Of a stretch of 56,865 bases of DNA, positions 22,843 through 31,225 are shown one piece after another. Origin of the DNA: Burkholderia arboris (GTDB lineage: Bacteria; Pseudomonadota; Gammaproteobacteria; Burkholderiales; Burkholderiaceae); contig NZ_CABVPX010000044.1 in assembly GCF_902499125.1 (NCBI RefSeq), positions 1 through 56,865 of the forward strand, read 5' to 3'. The notes under the pieces were generated by a model that saw only the letters and a program-made list of their open reading frames with translations, was not told the origin of the DNA and did no database searches. Each line of letters begins with the position of its first letter. The stretch's first letter is position 1. Position numbers and translations under genes: made by a program.

Positions 22843-25515
22843 TCAGCCTTCAACCTGCCTTTTTAACACCGAATTCGACGGCATACTCTCCCCATCATCA
22901 AAAATGAAGTGTATGTATTTAAAAAACTCCTGCCGTTCCGACAATCCTGTACTTCCGCCGTTCACCGGAGTTGTAATTGCTGACACATTGATGTCGGCCG
23001 CACCTAGATCGGCTCGACGATGGATGTTCATCCCACTACGGAGAGCACCTGCATTTGGCGACACCATCACCTTGCTTGTCCAAAAATATCCAGCCGAGTC
23101 TGCCGCGATAGACGGATCTATTGACAACCGAGATGGGCGGGGATCTGTCATGAAATCGACATTACGGAACTCGCCATAGATTTTATAGCCATTCCGACCA
23201 GTAAGATGAATCAGCCCACGTCCCCGAAAACGCGGGCCATCACCAAGGTGGACATTCCCCAAACTTTGAGCTTTTTCGCGAATTTCCCCTGGTCGCTGCA
23301 AGATATAAGTTGGACGATCCCTGCCCCTCAGAAATCCCATAGCCTGCAACCAAGCACGCTTATTGTCGTAATCCTCACCAGCCTCTATTGGTGTTAAATC
23401 TTCGTACATGGTCCGAAAGTAGCGCTCATCGCCTTTCTCCGCGGTCGATTTAAAAGCACCGCTCTCCTTGTATATTTGCGCCAGGAAATGAGCTTGCCTC
23501 AGTGGCGTAATAAACCCATATTTCAACCACATGCGATTTATAGCAATGTGCATGTTTTGTGGCATAAAGCCATCTCCGCGATTACCACGCGTCCAGCGCG
23601 CCCAAGCAACGGACCACGGGATCGCGCCCCCTGCATTCAGAGAGGAGCGCCGAGGTAAAGTTTGTGCCAACTCACGTGTACTGCGCCAACTGCAACGCTT
23701 CAATGCGTCGATAACCCTCATCGGATGAAAATGATAGTGCTCTTTATCCAGTGTCAGCCCGTTCTCCACTGCATCCTCCCAAAACGACAAGGCTTGATGA
23801 TGGCGTTTGAGCTTTTCATAGGCTGCATCGCCTAGACAAATCGGGAACAGGATATTGGCGTCCGGGCTTTGTCCTTCGACACCTTTCAGCCAGTCCCAGC
23901 GCTTGTCGAAATCGTCCCGTGCCCATTCGCTGGGCATCTTGACCACGCAGTAGCTCAAGCGCTCGCGCATTTCGCCCATCTGCGCTTTAGCGTAGGCGCG
24001 AATCAGCCGACCACGATGCTGGGTAACGGCGTCGATGACCGTGGCGACACCTTGCGACGCTTCGCCGGAGCCGGGCGAGTCCGGGACGGGATGCTGCGTT
24101 GGGGAGCGGGGCTCGATCAGGTCGAGCAATTGCATCGAGTCGCAGCGGCTGTTGCCGTCAGTGTCGTCGTCGATAAAGGTCCAGCCCTGCCAGTGGGGAA
24201 AGTCGGCGTCGCTGTAGATCTTCGTGCCAGCACAATTGAGGTCGACGAAGGCCGTCGTGTTCGCGTCGATGGCGATCTTGCGAAAATGTGGCAAGCGACC
24301 TTCGTGCAGGTCCGAGGCAGCAGGCGCGTCGGGCCCAAGGATGCGTCCGAAGCGCAGCATCTCGTAGCCGGCGCTGGGGCATCCCGGGTACGTGTCCACC
24401 GCAGTTTTGTAAAGGTTGTAGCCCCCTTGGGCCTCAGATTCACTCCCCCTGCGCTCGCCGCCGATGCCACGCGTGGTCACGGTAATATCGCCGCGCGCCT
24501 CGCTCAGGGTGACGATCAGCACTTCCTTTGTTCGGCTGATCGGCTGCACGGTCCACTGCGCCCACACCTCGGCGGTCAGGTCATCGGGTGGCGTCGCCGC
24601 CGCCGCCCCATAGACCGCGGGTACGCGAATGGTGCGCTGCGCATTCGTGGGCAGGGCAAGCGACTTCTTGCCTGAGTGGGGGGCCGATGCCATGGCCGCT
24701 TGGTAAGCGCCGGTGACCCTCGGCCACCAATCGCCAGCATGCGCCTCGGCCTTGCCGTTGAGCGCGAGAATGCGCGCCGGCGTTGTGCGGAAGCGCCGCG
24801 CGACGCTTTCGAGCGTATCGTTGGCCGCGCCCACTGTGGAGTTGAAGGCCCGCACCACATATTTTCGGGTTTCGGTACGAGGATTGACCGCGTACAGGGG
24901 CGCGCCAGCGGGAACCACGATGTGCATATCGCCCCAGACACAGCTGCGCCGCCCTTCGGCGACCTCCAGTTTGCCTTCGCTACGCCCCATCAACCGCTCC
25001 ACGTTCGCTTTGTCTGCGACGATTTCGAAGTGGATGCGATTGGGCTTGCCATAGATATCGCCCGCCTTGCCGATAGGATCCTTGCGATACACCTTGTCGC
25101 CGCTCTTCCAGTCCGCCTTCGCCACTGTGCTCAGGTGCTGGTAGATCGAGTAGAAGACGACCTCGACGCCCTCGCCAATTTCGGTCCGGTGCTGGAGGAT
25201 GACAACACCGTTGCTGGTCCAGCCGGCGTAGTAGTACAGCGGGTTGGTGTCGCGTTCTTCCCCGGTGGGCGTGGTCTTAGGCTTGGGTGCGCTGGGGCGA
25301 GCGAACACGATCTCGCCGTCGGCGATGGCACGCACCGGCTCTGGATTCGCGTCGCCGCCCGGCGCCACCAGATGCACGCCACCGTGCCAGCCAAACTGAT
25401 GACTGACGGGAAATGCGCCTTTTCCGCTCTTTTCCCCCAGGCCAAAGGTACCCTCATCCAGAGCCTCGTCGGTCTGCGGTTTTGGCGCGCGCAAGAAAGG
25501 AAAGCTGATGAGCAT
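22843..25515 (-). CDS. T6SS cell-wall-active effector candidate: M23-like, LysM-like, GH19/lysozyme-like
   Basis: 890 residues, 17 bases downstream of vgrG. Residues 35-165 resemble an M23 endopeptidase (WHGGVHL, IADGEIVFARP, YSIYQHL, NRIHFEIV), but the usual HxxxD is H44xxxH48 and the HxH is R160-I-H162. Residues 232-256 resemble LysM. An Asp-rich DDDTDGNSRCD loop (449-459) looks like a calcium site. Residues 650-870 resemble GH19 chitinase/lysozyme domains: AHFLAQIYKESGAF with candidate catalytic Glu684, and GPRFRGRGLIHLTGRNGYKIYG. The C-terminal domain is AT-richer than the rest, suggesting a swapped toxin tip. There is no signal peptide, as expected for VgrG-delivered cargo. Peptidoglycan cleavage in the target periplasm is inferred. 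Confidence 0.8.
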   Translation of the reverse strand: MLISFPFLRAPKPQTDEALDEGTFGLGEKSGKGAFPVSHQFGWHGGVHLVAPGGDANPEPVRAIADGEIVFARPSAPKPKTTPTGEERDTNPLYYYAGWTSNGVVILQHRTEIGEGVEVVFYSIYQHLSTVAKADWKSGDKVYRKDPIGKAGDIYGKPNRIHFEIVADKANVERLMGRSEGKLEVAEGRRSCVWGDMHIVVPAGAPLYAVNPRTETRKYVVRAFNSTVGAANDTLESVARRFRTTPARILALNGKAEAHAGDWWPRVTGAYQAAMASAPHSGKKSLALPTNAQRTIRVPAVYGAAAATPPDDLTAEVWAQWTVQPISRTKEVLIVTLSEARGDITVTTRGIGGERRGSESEAQGGYNLYKTAVDTYPGCPSAGYEMLRFGRILGPDAPAASDLHEGRLPHFRKIAIDANTTAFVDLNCAGTKIYSDADFPHWQGWTFIDDDTDGNSRCDSMQLLDLIEPRSPTQHPVPDSPGSGEASQGVATVIDAVTQHRGRLIRAYAKAQMGEMRERLSYCVVKMPSEWARDDFDKRWDWLKGVEGQSPDANILFPICLGDAAYEKLKRHHQALSFWEDAVENGLTLDKEHYHFHPMRVIDALKRCSWRSTRELAQTLPRRSSLNAGGAIPWSVAWARWTRGNRGDGFMPQNMHIAINRMWLKYGFITPLRQAHFLAQIYKESGAFKSTAEKGDERYFRTMYEDLTPIEAGEDYDNKRAWLQAMGFLRGRDRPTYILQRPGEIREKAQSLGNVHLGDGPRFRGRGLIHLTGRNGYKIYGEFRNVDFMTDPRPSRLSIDPSIAADSAGYFWTSKVMVSPNAGALRSGMNIHRRADLGAADINVSAITTPVNGGSTGLSERQEFFKYIHFIFDDGESMPSNSVLKRQVEG

Positions 25516-25532
25516 AGGTAGGTTCCTGGCGG

Positions 25533-27611
25533 TTACTCGGAGAGCGGCAAGTCAGTCGGATCGGTGGGTACGCCAGTCAGCGGGTTGCCGTCGATGCCTA
25601 AGCGGTTGCCACGACCGACGCTGTCGCCTATCAGTGGGCCCTTGAACCGAATCACCACGGCGTCGAGCGTGATACCGCCGTCGTCAAGCGTGATCGTGCC
25701 GCCGGGGCCACGCAGGCGGATTACCTCGCCGGCTTGCAACTCGACGACCTTGGTGCGATGCCGAATTGCTTGCCCCGCCTCCAGCTCGGCATACCCCTGC
25801 ACGCGCTGCGTCAGGTGCCCGCCGATATCTACCGTGTGATCGGCCACGGTCTTGTCGCGGCGATGGTTGCCGACTTCCTCGGTTCGGTCCTTGCCCGTGT
25901 GGATCGTGTGGTTTCGGCCGATGCTCAGGAAGTCGTCCTGCCCGATATCGTGGCGTCGGTCCTGGCCGATGGTGACCTGCTCGTCCCGACCCACGGTTTC
26001 TTTGCGATCGTTACCGATGACGATCGTTTCGTCGTGTCCCACCTGCTCGCTGCGGTCATTGCCCACGAAGGTGGTTTCGTCATGGTTGACGTGGATGTTC
26101 TGATCCCTCTGTGCGTGGACGTAGATTTCCTCCTGATCCCTCTCGTCCTCGAAGCGCAGTTCGTTGAAGCCTTCGCCCTTGTGCGTCTGGCTTTTGATCG
26201 TCATCCGCGTCTTGTGTCGCGGCAGTTCGTACGGCGGCAACCGCAGGCGGTTGTACGCCCGCCCGATGATGAGCGGCTGGTCCGGATCGCCATCCAGGTT
26301 GACCACGATCACTTCTTGTCCGATGCGCGGGATCGCCATGTGGCCCCACGTCGCGCCGGCCCAGTTCTGCGCGACCTGGATCCAGCACGAGCTGTGCTCG
26401 TCGTGCTTGCCTTCGCGATCCCACGGGAACTGCACCTTCACCCGGCCGAATTCGTCGGTGTAGATCTCTTCGCCTTCCGGACCCACCACGGTCGCCGGCT
26501 GCGGGCCGTCGATGCGCGGGCGCGGCAGTGGCTCGGCACGCCACTCGGTATCGTCCGGCACCAGTACGGCGTCATAGCGGTAATACGAGCCCTGCTGCGC
26601 GTCGGCGCTCTCTTCTGCCTGGCTGGTGTATTGCTTGCCGTGATGGACGATGCTCACCGGACGCCAGCCGCGATTCATGTCCTCACGCGGGTGGCCGGTG
26701 AGATCGAACGCGATACCGGGCTGCAGGCGCGCATCGTCGCCGCTCACACTGGCCATTCGCGCATCGCGGCGGTGACCACGCAGGCGGTCCTGCGTGAAAG
26801 CCTTGCCGCTGCCCTCGTGCTTGTAGCGGCCCGGGTAGTCGTAGCGCGCGTAGCCGCGGCCCTGGTGATCCAGGTCCGCACCCTCGCGCGGGTACTCGTG
26901 CGGGTAGCGTGGACTCTTGAACGTGTAATCGCGCTGCACCTGGCGCGCAGTGCGCACGTTCTCGGTGTACGCGAAGGTGCGCAGGCAAGGATCAGACTGG
27001 TCGCCGCCGGGCGTGGGGTTGTAGATCACCGGCTCGCCTTGCTGGCGCCCGAAGATAAACAGGCGATCGCAGTGGATCAGGCGGTGGCCTTCGGCCTTGT
27101 GCTGGAAGGCGTAGAAAAAACCTTCCTCGCGCAGGATGCGCTCGATGAAGTCGTGGTCGGTGTCGCCCGCCTGCACGCAATACTCGCGCGCCAAATGCTC
27201 GTTGGTGACACGCTGTTCATAGTCCAGCGTTTGATGGTGTGCCTTGAGCACGGCCGTAGCGATCTCGGGCACGCTCAGAGTCTGGAAGATGCGCCAGTCG
27301 GAGGACAGCTTCAGTCGCGCCAGGCGCGGCTCGATCACCGCGGAATAGCGGGTGCGTCGAAAGCCCGTGTCTCCTTGCACGAAACTTGACACCGCGCCGT
27401 GCACGTAACGCATGGGCACACCGCCCTGCCAGATCGTTAGCAAACCGTTGTGGTCAAGCACCTGGCTGAAGTCGATCGCGGCGTTGGTACTGGTCAGCTC
27501 CACCTGCAACAGAAAGGTCTCGGACAACCCCTCATGCAGCGTGAACTCCACCACATCGAACGACTCGTCACCGGCAGTGAAGGTAAAGCGCAAGTCGAAT
27601 TGGATAGCCAT
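25533..27611 (-). CDS. vgrG: Type VI secretion spike protein VgrG
   Basis: Trimeric spike at the tip of the T6SS tube, carrying effectors. The 692 residues have the gp27-like N-terminal part (to about 370), the gp5-like OB domain (IYTDEFGRVKVQFPWDREGK, then HMAIPRIGQEVIV and the GDPDQPLIIGRAYN signature), and a beta-helix needle of at least eleven eight-residue repeats of the V/I-G-x-D/H type. A short tail ends PTDLPLSE. No T6SS structural genes, PAAR protein or DUF4123/DUF2169 adaptor are in the window, so this is an orphan vgrG island served by an apparatus elsewhere. The effector gene follows after 17 bases. Confidence 0.95.
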   Translation of the reverse strand: MAIQFDLRFTFTAGDESFDVVEFTLHEGLSETFLLQVELTSTNAAIDFSQVLDHNGLLTIWQGGVPMRYVHGAVSSFVQGDTGFRRTRYSAVIEPRLARLKLSSDWRIFQTLSVPEIATAVLKAHHQTLDYEQRVTNEHLAREYCVQAGDTDHDFIERILREEGFFYAFQHKAEGHRLIHCDRLFIFGRQQGEPVIYNPTPGGDQSDPCLRTFAYTENVRTARQVQRDYTFKSPRYPHEYPREGADLDHQGRGYARYDYPGRYKHEGSGKAFTQDRLRGHRRDARMASVSGDDARLQPGIAFDLTGHPREDMNRGWRPVSIVHHGKQYTSQAEESADAQQGSYYRYDAVLVPDDTEWRAEPLPRPRIDGPQPATVVGPEGEEIYTDEFGRVKVQFPWDREGKHDEHSSCWIQVAQNWAGATWGHMAIPRIGQEVIVVNLDGDPDQPLIIGRAYNRLRLPPYELPRHKTRMTIKSQTHKGEGFNELRFEDERDQEEIYVHAQRDQNIHVNHDETTFVGNDRSEQVGHDETIVIGNDRKETVGRDEQVTIGQDRRHDIGQDDFLSIGRNHTIHTGKDRTEEVGNHRRDKTVADHTVDIGGHLTQRVQGYAELEAGQAIRHRTKVVELQAGEVIRLRGPGGTITLDDGGITLDAVVIRFKGPLIGDSVGRGNRLGIDGNPLTGVPTDPTDLPLSE

Positions 27612-27830
27612 AGTTAAGCTGCTCGCTGAACGCCCTGCGGCAACGATTAACTATTGCGAGATCCACGTCTATTGGACGAATTCGAAAGTGGAGTTTCCCG
27701 CGACTTGGCGTCCGCCATATCGGTGAGTTGCCCTGGTTCTATCCGTGATCGAACCAGACTGCCCCGGTCAACCTTTGTCGCAAGTACCGTCTGTCCCGAC
27801 GATGCCCCCGCGCCCCGCCCCCAAAACGAG
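27612..27830. other. Region upstream of vgrG, right edge of the island
   Basis: No gene seen. It contains a dyad CTGGTTC-N11-GAACCAG at 27733-27757 about 120 bases upstream of vgrG, a possible operator. The right junction of the island with the actP side must lie between here and the actP terminator. Confidence 0.4.
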
Positions 27831-27862
27831 AACCCCCGAAAGATCTCAATCCTCCGGGGGTT
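27831..27862 (-). terminator. Probable terminator after actP
   Basis: AACCCCCG (27831-27838) pairs with CGGGGGTT (27855-27862) around a 16-base loop. On the minus strand the stem is followed by CTCGTTTT. It lies 20 bases past the actP stop. The orphan actP tail on the far side of the island lacks it. Confidence 0.6.
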
Positions 27863-27882
27863 TCACCGCCATCAATCACGAA

Positions 27883-29577
27883 TCAGTGCTGCACGGCCTC
27901 ACCCGCCAGCACACCCGTCTGCGCATAAAACTCCTGCTGCTCGAACGCGTCACGCTCGCGCCGTGCGCGCTCGCCGCGATCCGCGAGCGAGCCGACGACG
28001 ATCCCGATGAACGCGAGCGGCACCGACACGAGCGCCGGGTTGTCGAGGAACACCGGCGCATGCGCGTGGTGCAGCACGTCGACCCACACCGACTTCGACA
28101 GCACCGTGAGCACTACCGCCGACGCGAGACCGAGGCCGCCGCCGAGCACCGCGCCGCGCGTCGTCATCCCGCGCCAGAAGATCGACATCGCAAGCACCGG
28201 GAAATTCGCGCTCGCGGCCACCGCCGCGACGAGCCCGACCATGAACGCGACGTTCACGTGCTCGAACAGGATCGACAGCGCGATCGCAATGGCCGACAGC
28301 ACGATCGTCGCCGCGCGCGAGATGCGCATTTCGAGGCGCTCGTCGGGCTTGCCGCGCGCCCACATCTGCGCATACAGGTCGTGCGAGATCGTCGTCGCGC
28401 CGGCGAGCGTCAGGCCCGCGACCACCGCGAGGATCGTCGCGAACGTGACGGCCGCGATGAACCCGTAGAACCAGTTCCCGCCGACCGCCTGCGCGAGCTT
28501 CACCGCGACCATGTTCGAGCCGCCGAGCAGGTCGTGGGTCAGGTTGAACGTGCCGTTCGCGCCGAGCCGGAAGAATTCCGGATGCTGCGCGAGCAACACG
28601 ATCGCCGAGAAGCCGATCACGAAGGTCAGCAGGTAGAAGTAGCCGATGAAGCCGGTCGCGTAGAGCACCGACTTGCGCGCCTCCTTCGCGTTCGGCACCG
28701 TGAAGAAACGCATCAGGATGTGCGGGAAGCCGGCCGTGCCGAACATCAGCGCGATGCCGAGCGACAGCGCGTTGGCCGGATCGCGGATCAGCTTGCCGGG
28801 GCCCATGATCGACAGCGCGCCCGGATGCACGGCCACCGCGCGACGAAACATCTCGTCGACGCTGAAGCCGAATTCGGCAAGCGCGAGCACGACGAGCAGC
28901 GTCGCACCGCACAGCAGCAGCACGGCCTTGATCACCTGCACCCAGGTCGTCGCGGTCATCCCGCCGAAGAACACGTAGACGACCATCAGCACGCCGACGA
29001 TCAGCTCGGCCGTGCCGTACGACAGCCCGAACAGCAACTGGATCAGCTTGCCCGCGCCGACCATCTGCACGACGAGGTACAGCACGACGATCGTCAGCGA
29101 ATTCGCGGACGTCAGCAGCCGGATCGGCCGTTGCGCGAAGCGGTATGCAACGACGTCGACGAACGTGAACTTGCCGAGGTTGCGCAGCGGTTCGGCGATC
29201 AGGAACATCACGAACGGCCAGCCGACGAGAAAGCCGATCGAATAGATGAGCCCGTCGAAGCCGAACATGAACACCATCCCGGACAGCCCGAGGAACGACG
29301 CGGCCGACATGTAGTCGCCCGCGATCGCGAGCCCGTTCTGCAGCCCGGTGATGCCGCCGCCGGCCGTGTAGAAGTCGCGCGTCGAGCGCGTGCGCCGCGC
29401 GGCCCAGCGCGTGAGCGCGAGTGTCGCGAACACGAACGCGAAAAACATCCCGATCGCGACCGGGTTCAGTTCGACCTTGTCGGGCATCGGGCCCGCGACG
29501 GATACCGCATGGGCGGCGGAGGAAACGAGAGCGAGGGAAGCAGCAAGCGCGCCGGGCGCGATCGAGGTACGTCGCAT
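27883..29577 (-). CDS. actP: Cation/acetate symporter ActP
   Basis: Sodium-solute symporter for acetate and other short monocarboxylates. The 564 residues begin with a signal peptide (MRRTSIAPGALAASLALVSSAAHA) followed by about 13 membrane helices, with family motifs DFYTAGGGITGLQNGLAIAGDYMSAASFLG and GTAGFPHILMRF. I start at ATG 29577, preceded by GGAGG with 5-base spacing; upstream alternatives at 29589 overlap the DUF485 stop. DUF485 and actP are a standard pair (yjcH-actP in E. coli). A diverged copy of its last 25 codons lies 8 kb away, left of the island. Confidence 0.94.
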   Translation of the reverse strand: MRRTSIAPGALAASLALVSSAAHAVSVAGPMPDKVELNPVAIGMFFAFVFATLALTRWAARRTRSTRDFYTAGGGITGLQNGLAIAGDYMSAASFLGLSGMVFMFGFDGLIYSIGFLVGWPFVMFLIAEPLRNLGKFTFVDVVAYRFAQRPIRLLTSANSLTIVVLYLVVQMVGAGKLIQLLFGLSYGTAELIVGVLMVVYVFFGGMTATTWVQVIKAVLLLCGATLLVVLALAEFGFSVDEMFRRAVAVHPGALSIMGPGKLIRDPANALSLGIALMFGTAGFPHILMRFFTVPNAKEARKSVLYATGFIGYFYLLTFVIGFSAIVLLAQHPEFFRLGANGTFNLTHDLLGGSNMVAVKLAQAVGGNWFYGFIAAVTFATILAVVAGLTLAGATTISHDLYAQMWARGKPDERLEMRISRAATIVLSAIAIALSILFEHVNVAFMVGLVAAVAASANFPVLAMSIFWRGMTTRGAVLGGGLGLASAVVLTVLSKSVWVDVLHHAHAPVFLDNPALVSVPLAFIGIVVGSLADRGERARRERDAFEQQEFYAQTGVLAGEAVQH

Positions 29578-29588
29578 GTCGGCCTCCA

Positions 29589-29894
29589 TCACGAACGCTG
29601 CAGGATCGCGTCGACGCGGCGGTCGAACGCACGGTTCGCACGCAGCACGTAGCAGGCGGTCAGCCCGATCGCGACCAGGATGATCGCGACGCCCACGGCG
29701 ATCCCGACCGTCGTCGTCGCGCCGCGGTACAGCGGCGCCGCAAGCACGTGCGGCGCGAGCGCGACGAGCAGGATGAAGCCGTAGTACGTGGCGATCATCA
29801 GCGCCGTGAGCGTGAAGCTGAAGCGGCGCCGTGCGCGCACGAGCTGCTGGTAGTCACGGCGCGCCGTGACCGATTCGATGACGGAAAGCTCCAT
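29589..29894 (-). CDS. DUF485 inner-membrane protein (YjcH-like)
   Basis: Small membrane protein, 101 residues, with two helices (FSFTLTALMIATYYGFILLVAL and TTVGIAVGVAIILVAIGLTACYVL), encoded immediately before actP. In E. coli the homologue YjcH is cotranscribed with actP and is thought to assist it. I chose ATG 29894, with GGAGA four bases upstream; the frame is open much further but the upstream part is not membrane-like. Its stop overlaps the region of the actP start. Confidence 0.9.
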   Translation of the reverse strand: MELSVIESVTARRDYQQLVRARRRFSFTLTALMIATYYGFILLVALAPHVLAAPLYRGATTTVGIAVGVAIILVAIGLTACYVLRANRAFDRRVDAILQRS

Positions 29895-29989
29895 GGTGTC
29901 TCCATTTCTTCCTCGTCGTCGCGAGGAGATTTCTGTGGATGGCCGGCGCGTGATCCGAACCCGCCCGCGCCGCGGCGTAAAAACATCCG

Positions 29990-31195
29990 TTACACGACGC
30001 GATCCGCACGCAGCCGCGCGACCTCGTCGGCCGACATCCCGAGCCAGCCGCCGAGCACCGCATCCGTATCGGCACCGAGCACCGGCGGCGCACCGCGCAC
30101 CGGCAGCCGAGCGCCGTCGAAGCGGTACGGCGGCGCCAGCACGTCGACGCCGCCCGCGACCGGATGCGGCTGCCGCGTGACGAGCCCGGCGCTCGTTGCT
30201 CGTTCGGACGTCAGCGCCTCGTGCAATCCAAGCACTTCGCCGCATGGAATGCCCGCGTCGGCGAGCGCGGTGAGCAGCGTCGCACGCGACCGGCGTGCGA
30301 GTTCGCGACGAATCTCGGACAGCAGGTCGGCGCGATTCTCCGAGCGGCCGAGGTTGGTCTTGTAGCGCGCATCGGCCGCGAGGTCGGGCCGCTCGATCGC
30401 ATCGCAAAAGCGTGCGAACTGCGTGTTGTTGCCGACCGTGATCACGAGCGGGCCGTCGGCCGCGTCGAACACGCCGTACGGCACGATCGACGGATGCGCG
30501 TTGCCATAGCGCGGCGGATCCTCGCCCATCAGCAGCGCGTCGAGCCCGTAGTACGCGGTGATCATCAGCCCGCAGTCGAACAGCGCCATCTCGATGCGCC
30601 GCCCGCGCCCGGTTGCGTGGCGTTCGTACAGCGCGGCGAGGATCGCCTGCGCCGAATACATGCCGGTGAACAGGTCGACCGCCGCGACGCCGAACTTCAG
30701 CGGCGGCTGGCCAGCCTCGCCGTTCAGCGCCATCAGCCCGGCCTCGCCCTGCACGACAAGGTCGTAGCCGGGCCGCGCGGCCTCGGCGCCCGACCGGTCG
30801 TAGCCGGAGATCGCGCAGTGCACGAGGCGCGGATTCAGTTCGGCCAGTGCGTCGTAGCCAAGCCCGAGTTTTTCCGCGCCGCCGAACTTGAAGTTGTGAA
30901 GCACCACGTCGGCCTGCGTGGCCAGCTCGCGCGCGAGCCGCCGCCCTTCGTCGGTCTGCAGGTCGAGACAGATCGAGCGCTTGCTGCGGTTCACGCTGTT
31001 GAAATAGGTGGTTTCGGTGTCACCGATCCGCAGGCCCCAGTCGCGCGTATCGTCGCCGCGCACCGGATGCTCGACCTTGATCACTTCCGCGCCGAAATCG
31101 GCGAGCACCATCGCGCACCACGGGCCCGCCAGCACGCGCGAGAAATCGAGCACCTTCACGCCGGCCAGCGGCAACGCGCGCGGTTCGTTCGTCAT
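29990..31195 (-). CDS. CaiB/BaiF-family (type III) CoA transferase
   Basis: Moves CoA between carboxylic acids. The 401-residue protein has the family start LAGVKVLDFSRVLAGPWCAMVLADFGAEVIKVE, the GDDTRDWG segment and the conserved NRSKRSICLDL region. The frame is open to 31210, but ATG 31195 follows GGAGGA and gives the usual N-terminus. It is the last gene of a four-gene minus-strand operon with two acyl-CoA dehydrogenases and a FadB/FadJ-like enzyme. The operon probably activates and beta-oxidises one particular acid; the substrate cannot be read from sequence. Confidence 0.9.
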   Translation of the reverse strand: MTNEPRALPLAGVKVLDFSRVLAGPWCAMVLADFGAEVIKVEHPVRGDDTRDWGLRIGDTETTYFNSVNRSKRSICLDLQTDEGRRLARELATQADVVLHNFKFGGAEKLGLGYDALAELNPRLVHCAISGYDRSGAEAARPGYDLVVQGEAGLMALNGEAGQPPLKFGVAAVDLFTGMYSAQAILAALYERHATGRGRRIEMALFDCGLMITAYYGLDALLMGEDPPRYGNAHPSIVPYGVFDAADGPLVITVGNNTQFARFCDAIERPDLAADARYKTNLGRSENRADLLSEIRRELARRSRATLLTALADAGIPCGEVLGLHEALTSERATSAGLVTRQPHPVAGGVDVLAPPYRFDGARLPVRGAPPVLGADTDAVLGGWLGMSADEVARLRADRVV

Positions 31196-31225
31196 CCTTG
31201 TCTCCTCCATTCGCGTCTTGCGCCT

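Larger units (their letters stand above)
19804..27830. mobile_element. Inserted T6SS effector/immunity island
   Basis: Accessory segment between the orphan actP tail on the left and the intact actP gene on the right. It holds vgrG, an effector gene and several small secreted-protein genes, all on the minus strand. Base composition changes sharply: one 60-base line at 20581-20640 has 15 G/C, and 21721-21780 has 20, against about 40 in core lines. No integrase, transposase or tRNA was found, so entry by homologous recombination at actP is the simplest explanation. The exact ends are uncertain by tens of bases. Confidence 0.7.
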
